Assembly (NCBI GenBank): GCA_012719415.1
Contig: JAAYAK010000072.1
Location: forward strand, 1-64,000
DNA: 64,000 bases
Direction: 5' to 3'
DNA from: Syntrophorhabdus sp.
GTDB taxonomy: Bacteria > Desulfobacterota > Syntrophorhabdia > Syntrophorhabdales > Syntrophorhabdaceae
Part shown: positions 62,822 through 64,000 of the stretch, piece after piece
Position numbering within the stretch: position 1 is the stretch's first letter
How the letters are laid out: every line of letters starts with the position of its first letter
Notes under the pieces: generated by a model
What the model was told of the DNA's origin: nothing
The model's input: the letters and a program-made list of their open reading frames with translations, nothing else
Database searches by the model: none
Program-made: the position numbers and the translations under genes

Positions 62822-63790
62822 GTGAAAGCCTGTGATTATCACAAGCCGCATACGGTCAAAGAGGCCATCGACCTCATGGATAGCCTTGAAAACGCGAAGT
62901 ATATCGCCGGAGGTACCGACATCATGGTTCTCACGAGGCAAGGGAAGCTCTCTCCGGCTAACCTGGTATCGCTGAGAAACGTCAGCGGTCTCTCCGGCAT
63001 TGACGTGCAGAACGGTGTCAGGATAGGTGCCGGGGTGACCCACACCCGGATCGCCAACGACGAGTTCATCCGGGAGCATTGCAGCGCCCTCGCGGAAGGG
63101 GCCGGTGTGGTGGGTTCCCGGCAGATACGCAACGTTGCGACCATTGGAGGGAATATTTGCAACGCGGCCCCGTCGGCGGACACGGCATGTCCGCTTCTCG
63201 TTCTCGATGCCGTCGCTGTTATCACCGGCACATCGGGGGAGCGCCAGCTCTCCGTTGACGATCTCTTCCTTGGACCAAACAGGGTGGCGCTGGAAAAGGG
63301 CGAGCTCGTGACCGCTTTCGTCATGCCGGCCTTCGGTCCGCGGACGGGTTCTGCCTACATAAAGCACGCGAGACGTATGGCAATGGACCTGCCCATCCTC
63401 GGTATAGCGGCGCGGGTGACGGTGAAGATCGGCGGCAGTGAGGGCGGCTGCAGGGACGCTTTTGGCGGTGACGCGTCGGAGACCGTCAAACGTCTCGAGG
63501 CGGAAGGGCTCAGTCTCGAAGATGTCCGGATCGCGATGAGCGTTGTGGCGCCGCGGCCGATACGCGCGAAGAGGGCCGAAGAGAGCTTGAAGGGCAGGAC
63601 GATCTCGGAGAAGGCCCTGGAAGAGCTCGGCGAGATCGCCGGGTCGGAATCGCAGCCCCGTGACAGCTTTAGAGGGGAAGCATGGTACAGGCGGGACATG
63701 GTACGGGTGCTTACGAAACGCGCGGTTCTCACGTCCATTGAGCGCGCGGTGGGTGCGAGCAGCATGGTGTTTCCGGGCAGGCTCTGGTGA
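62822..63790 (+). CDS. Molybdenum hydroxylase, FAD-binding (medium) subunit
   Basis: A 322-residue subunit of the xanthine dehydrogenase/CO dehydrogenase/4-hydroxybenzoyl-CoA reductase family: YIAGGTDIMVL, RIGAGVTH and the FAD-binding VGSRQIRNVATIGGNICNAAPSADT, with the C-terminal GEAWYRRDMVRVLTKRAV. GTG start with GGGGG upstream. The 2Fe-2S subunit follows and the molybdenum subunit presumably lies beyond the window. It may hydroxylate or reductively dehydroxylate a ring or CoA ester; modABC elsewhere in the window would supply molybdate. Confidence 0.92.
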   Translation: MKACDYHKPHTVKEAIDLMDSLENAKYIAGGTDIMVLTRQGKLSPANLVSLRNVSGLSGIDVQNGVRIGAGVTHTRIANDEFIREHCSALAEGAGVVGSRQIRNVATIGGNICNAAPSADTACPLLVLDAVAVITGTSGERQLSVDDLFLGPNRVALEKGELVTAFVMPAFGPRTGSAYIKHARRMAMDLPILGIAARVTVKIGGSEGGCRDAFGGDASETVKRLEAEGLSLEDVRIAMSVVAPRPIRAKRAEESLKGRTISEKALEELGEIAGSESQPRDSFRGEAWYRRDMVRVLTKRAVLTSIERAVGASSMVFPGRLW

Positions 63791-63801
63791 GGAGGGGGTT
63801 C

Positions 63802-64000
63802 ATGATGAAGAAAGAGGTGGTGTTCACTCTGAATAACGAAGAGGTCATCGTGGAGGTCGACCCGAAATGGACGCTTCTCCACCTGTTGCGGGAAGTCCTC
63901 GAGCTGACGGGTACGAAGGAAGGATGCGGGGTGGGTGAGTGCGGCGCGTGTACCGTGATCGTTGACGGTGAGGCCGTGAACTCGTGCCTGTATCCCGTGA
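63802..64000 (+). CDS. Molybdenum hydroxylase, 2Fe-2S subunit, cut by the window edge
   Basis: The first 66 residues of a CoxS/HcrC-type subunit: TLNNEEVIVEVDPKWTLLHL then GTKEGCGVGECGACTVIVDG carrying the first-cluster cysteines. The second ferredoxin half and stop are beyond the window. GGAGGAGGGGG precedes the double ATG at 63802/63805. Confidence 0.93.
   Translation, partial: MMKKEVVFTLNNEEVIVEVDPKWTLLHLLREVLELTGTKEGCGVGECGACTVIVDGEAVNSCLYPV

Overview
The window looks like the chromosome of a strictly or mostly anaerobic, high-GC bacterium of the Desulfobacterota (former Deltaproteobacteria) type. A syntrophic or sulfate-reducing fatty/aromatic-acid degrader, possibly near Syntrophorhabdia, fits best. 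The grounds are a TRAP carboxylate transporter, a 4-hydroxybutyryl-CoA dehydratase homologue, paired acyl-CoA dehydrogenases with a FixABCX-like electron-transfer set, a split B12-dependent mutase with its MeaB chaperone, a PaaK-type CoA ligase, a molybdenum-hydroxylase operon running off the end, and several diiron and ferredoxin-nitroreductase proteins. The taxon is an inference; no rRNA, tRNA or CRISPR was seen.

Layout. 0-8.3 kb is housekeeping: YbaB (cut by the window edge), RecR, GTP-type PEP carboxykinase, a DUF1850/lipoprotein pair, a decayed toxin-antitoxin locus, a PerR-like regulator with catalase-peroxidase KatG, and a TauE/SafE permease. 8.5-15.2 kb is an accessory island, visibly more AT-rich in its second half. 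Three copies of a palindromic element of about 270-290 bp (two direct, one inverted) punctuate cargo made of a HigBA locus, an XRE/ImmA-IrrE plus PIN-like pair, and a membrane protein plus SIR2-like protein pair. 15.2-40.7 kb is mixed core: a dynamin-like GTPase, ferredoxin-nitroreductase, an adenylate cyclase-hemerythrin fusion beside a ferritin-like protein, an ankyrin protein, a flavoprotein, a phospholipase-D-type enzyme, sirtuin, modABC behind a ModE-like box, TypA, a cold-shock protein, a formate/nitrite channel, an aminotransferase, UPF0182 and succinyl-CoA synthetase.

41-64 kb is one catabolic region. A GntR regulator and AbfD homologue face the dctPQM transporter operon. dctP diverges from a run of 15 plus-strand genes: CoA transferase, MeaB, two acyl-CoA dehydrogenases, EtfB/EtfA/FixC/FixX, a second GntR regulator, mutase small and large subunits, then (after a hairpin) HyuA/HyuB, a PaaK-type ligase and the FAD and 2Fe-2S subunits of a molybdenum hydroxylase. 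Read together: a carboxylate is imported, activated to a CoA ester, oxidised with electrons passed through ETF and FixCX to the membrane, and rearranged by the mutase. The substrate is unknown. Near-identical GTATAC-type palindromes overlap both divergent promoters and recur between dctP and dctQ, which ties transport and catabolism into one regulon.

Two structural themes recur. The island element keeps its ends complementary within each copy although the end sequence differs between copies. At five intergenic sites, two arms of short tandem units face each other as inverted repeats, each site using its own unit; a sixth site has a compact version. Both patterns point to selection or a copying mechanism acting on hairpins rather than on primary sequence.
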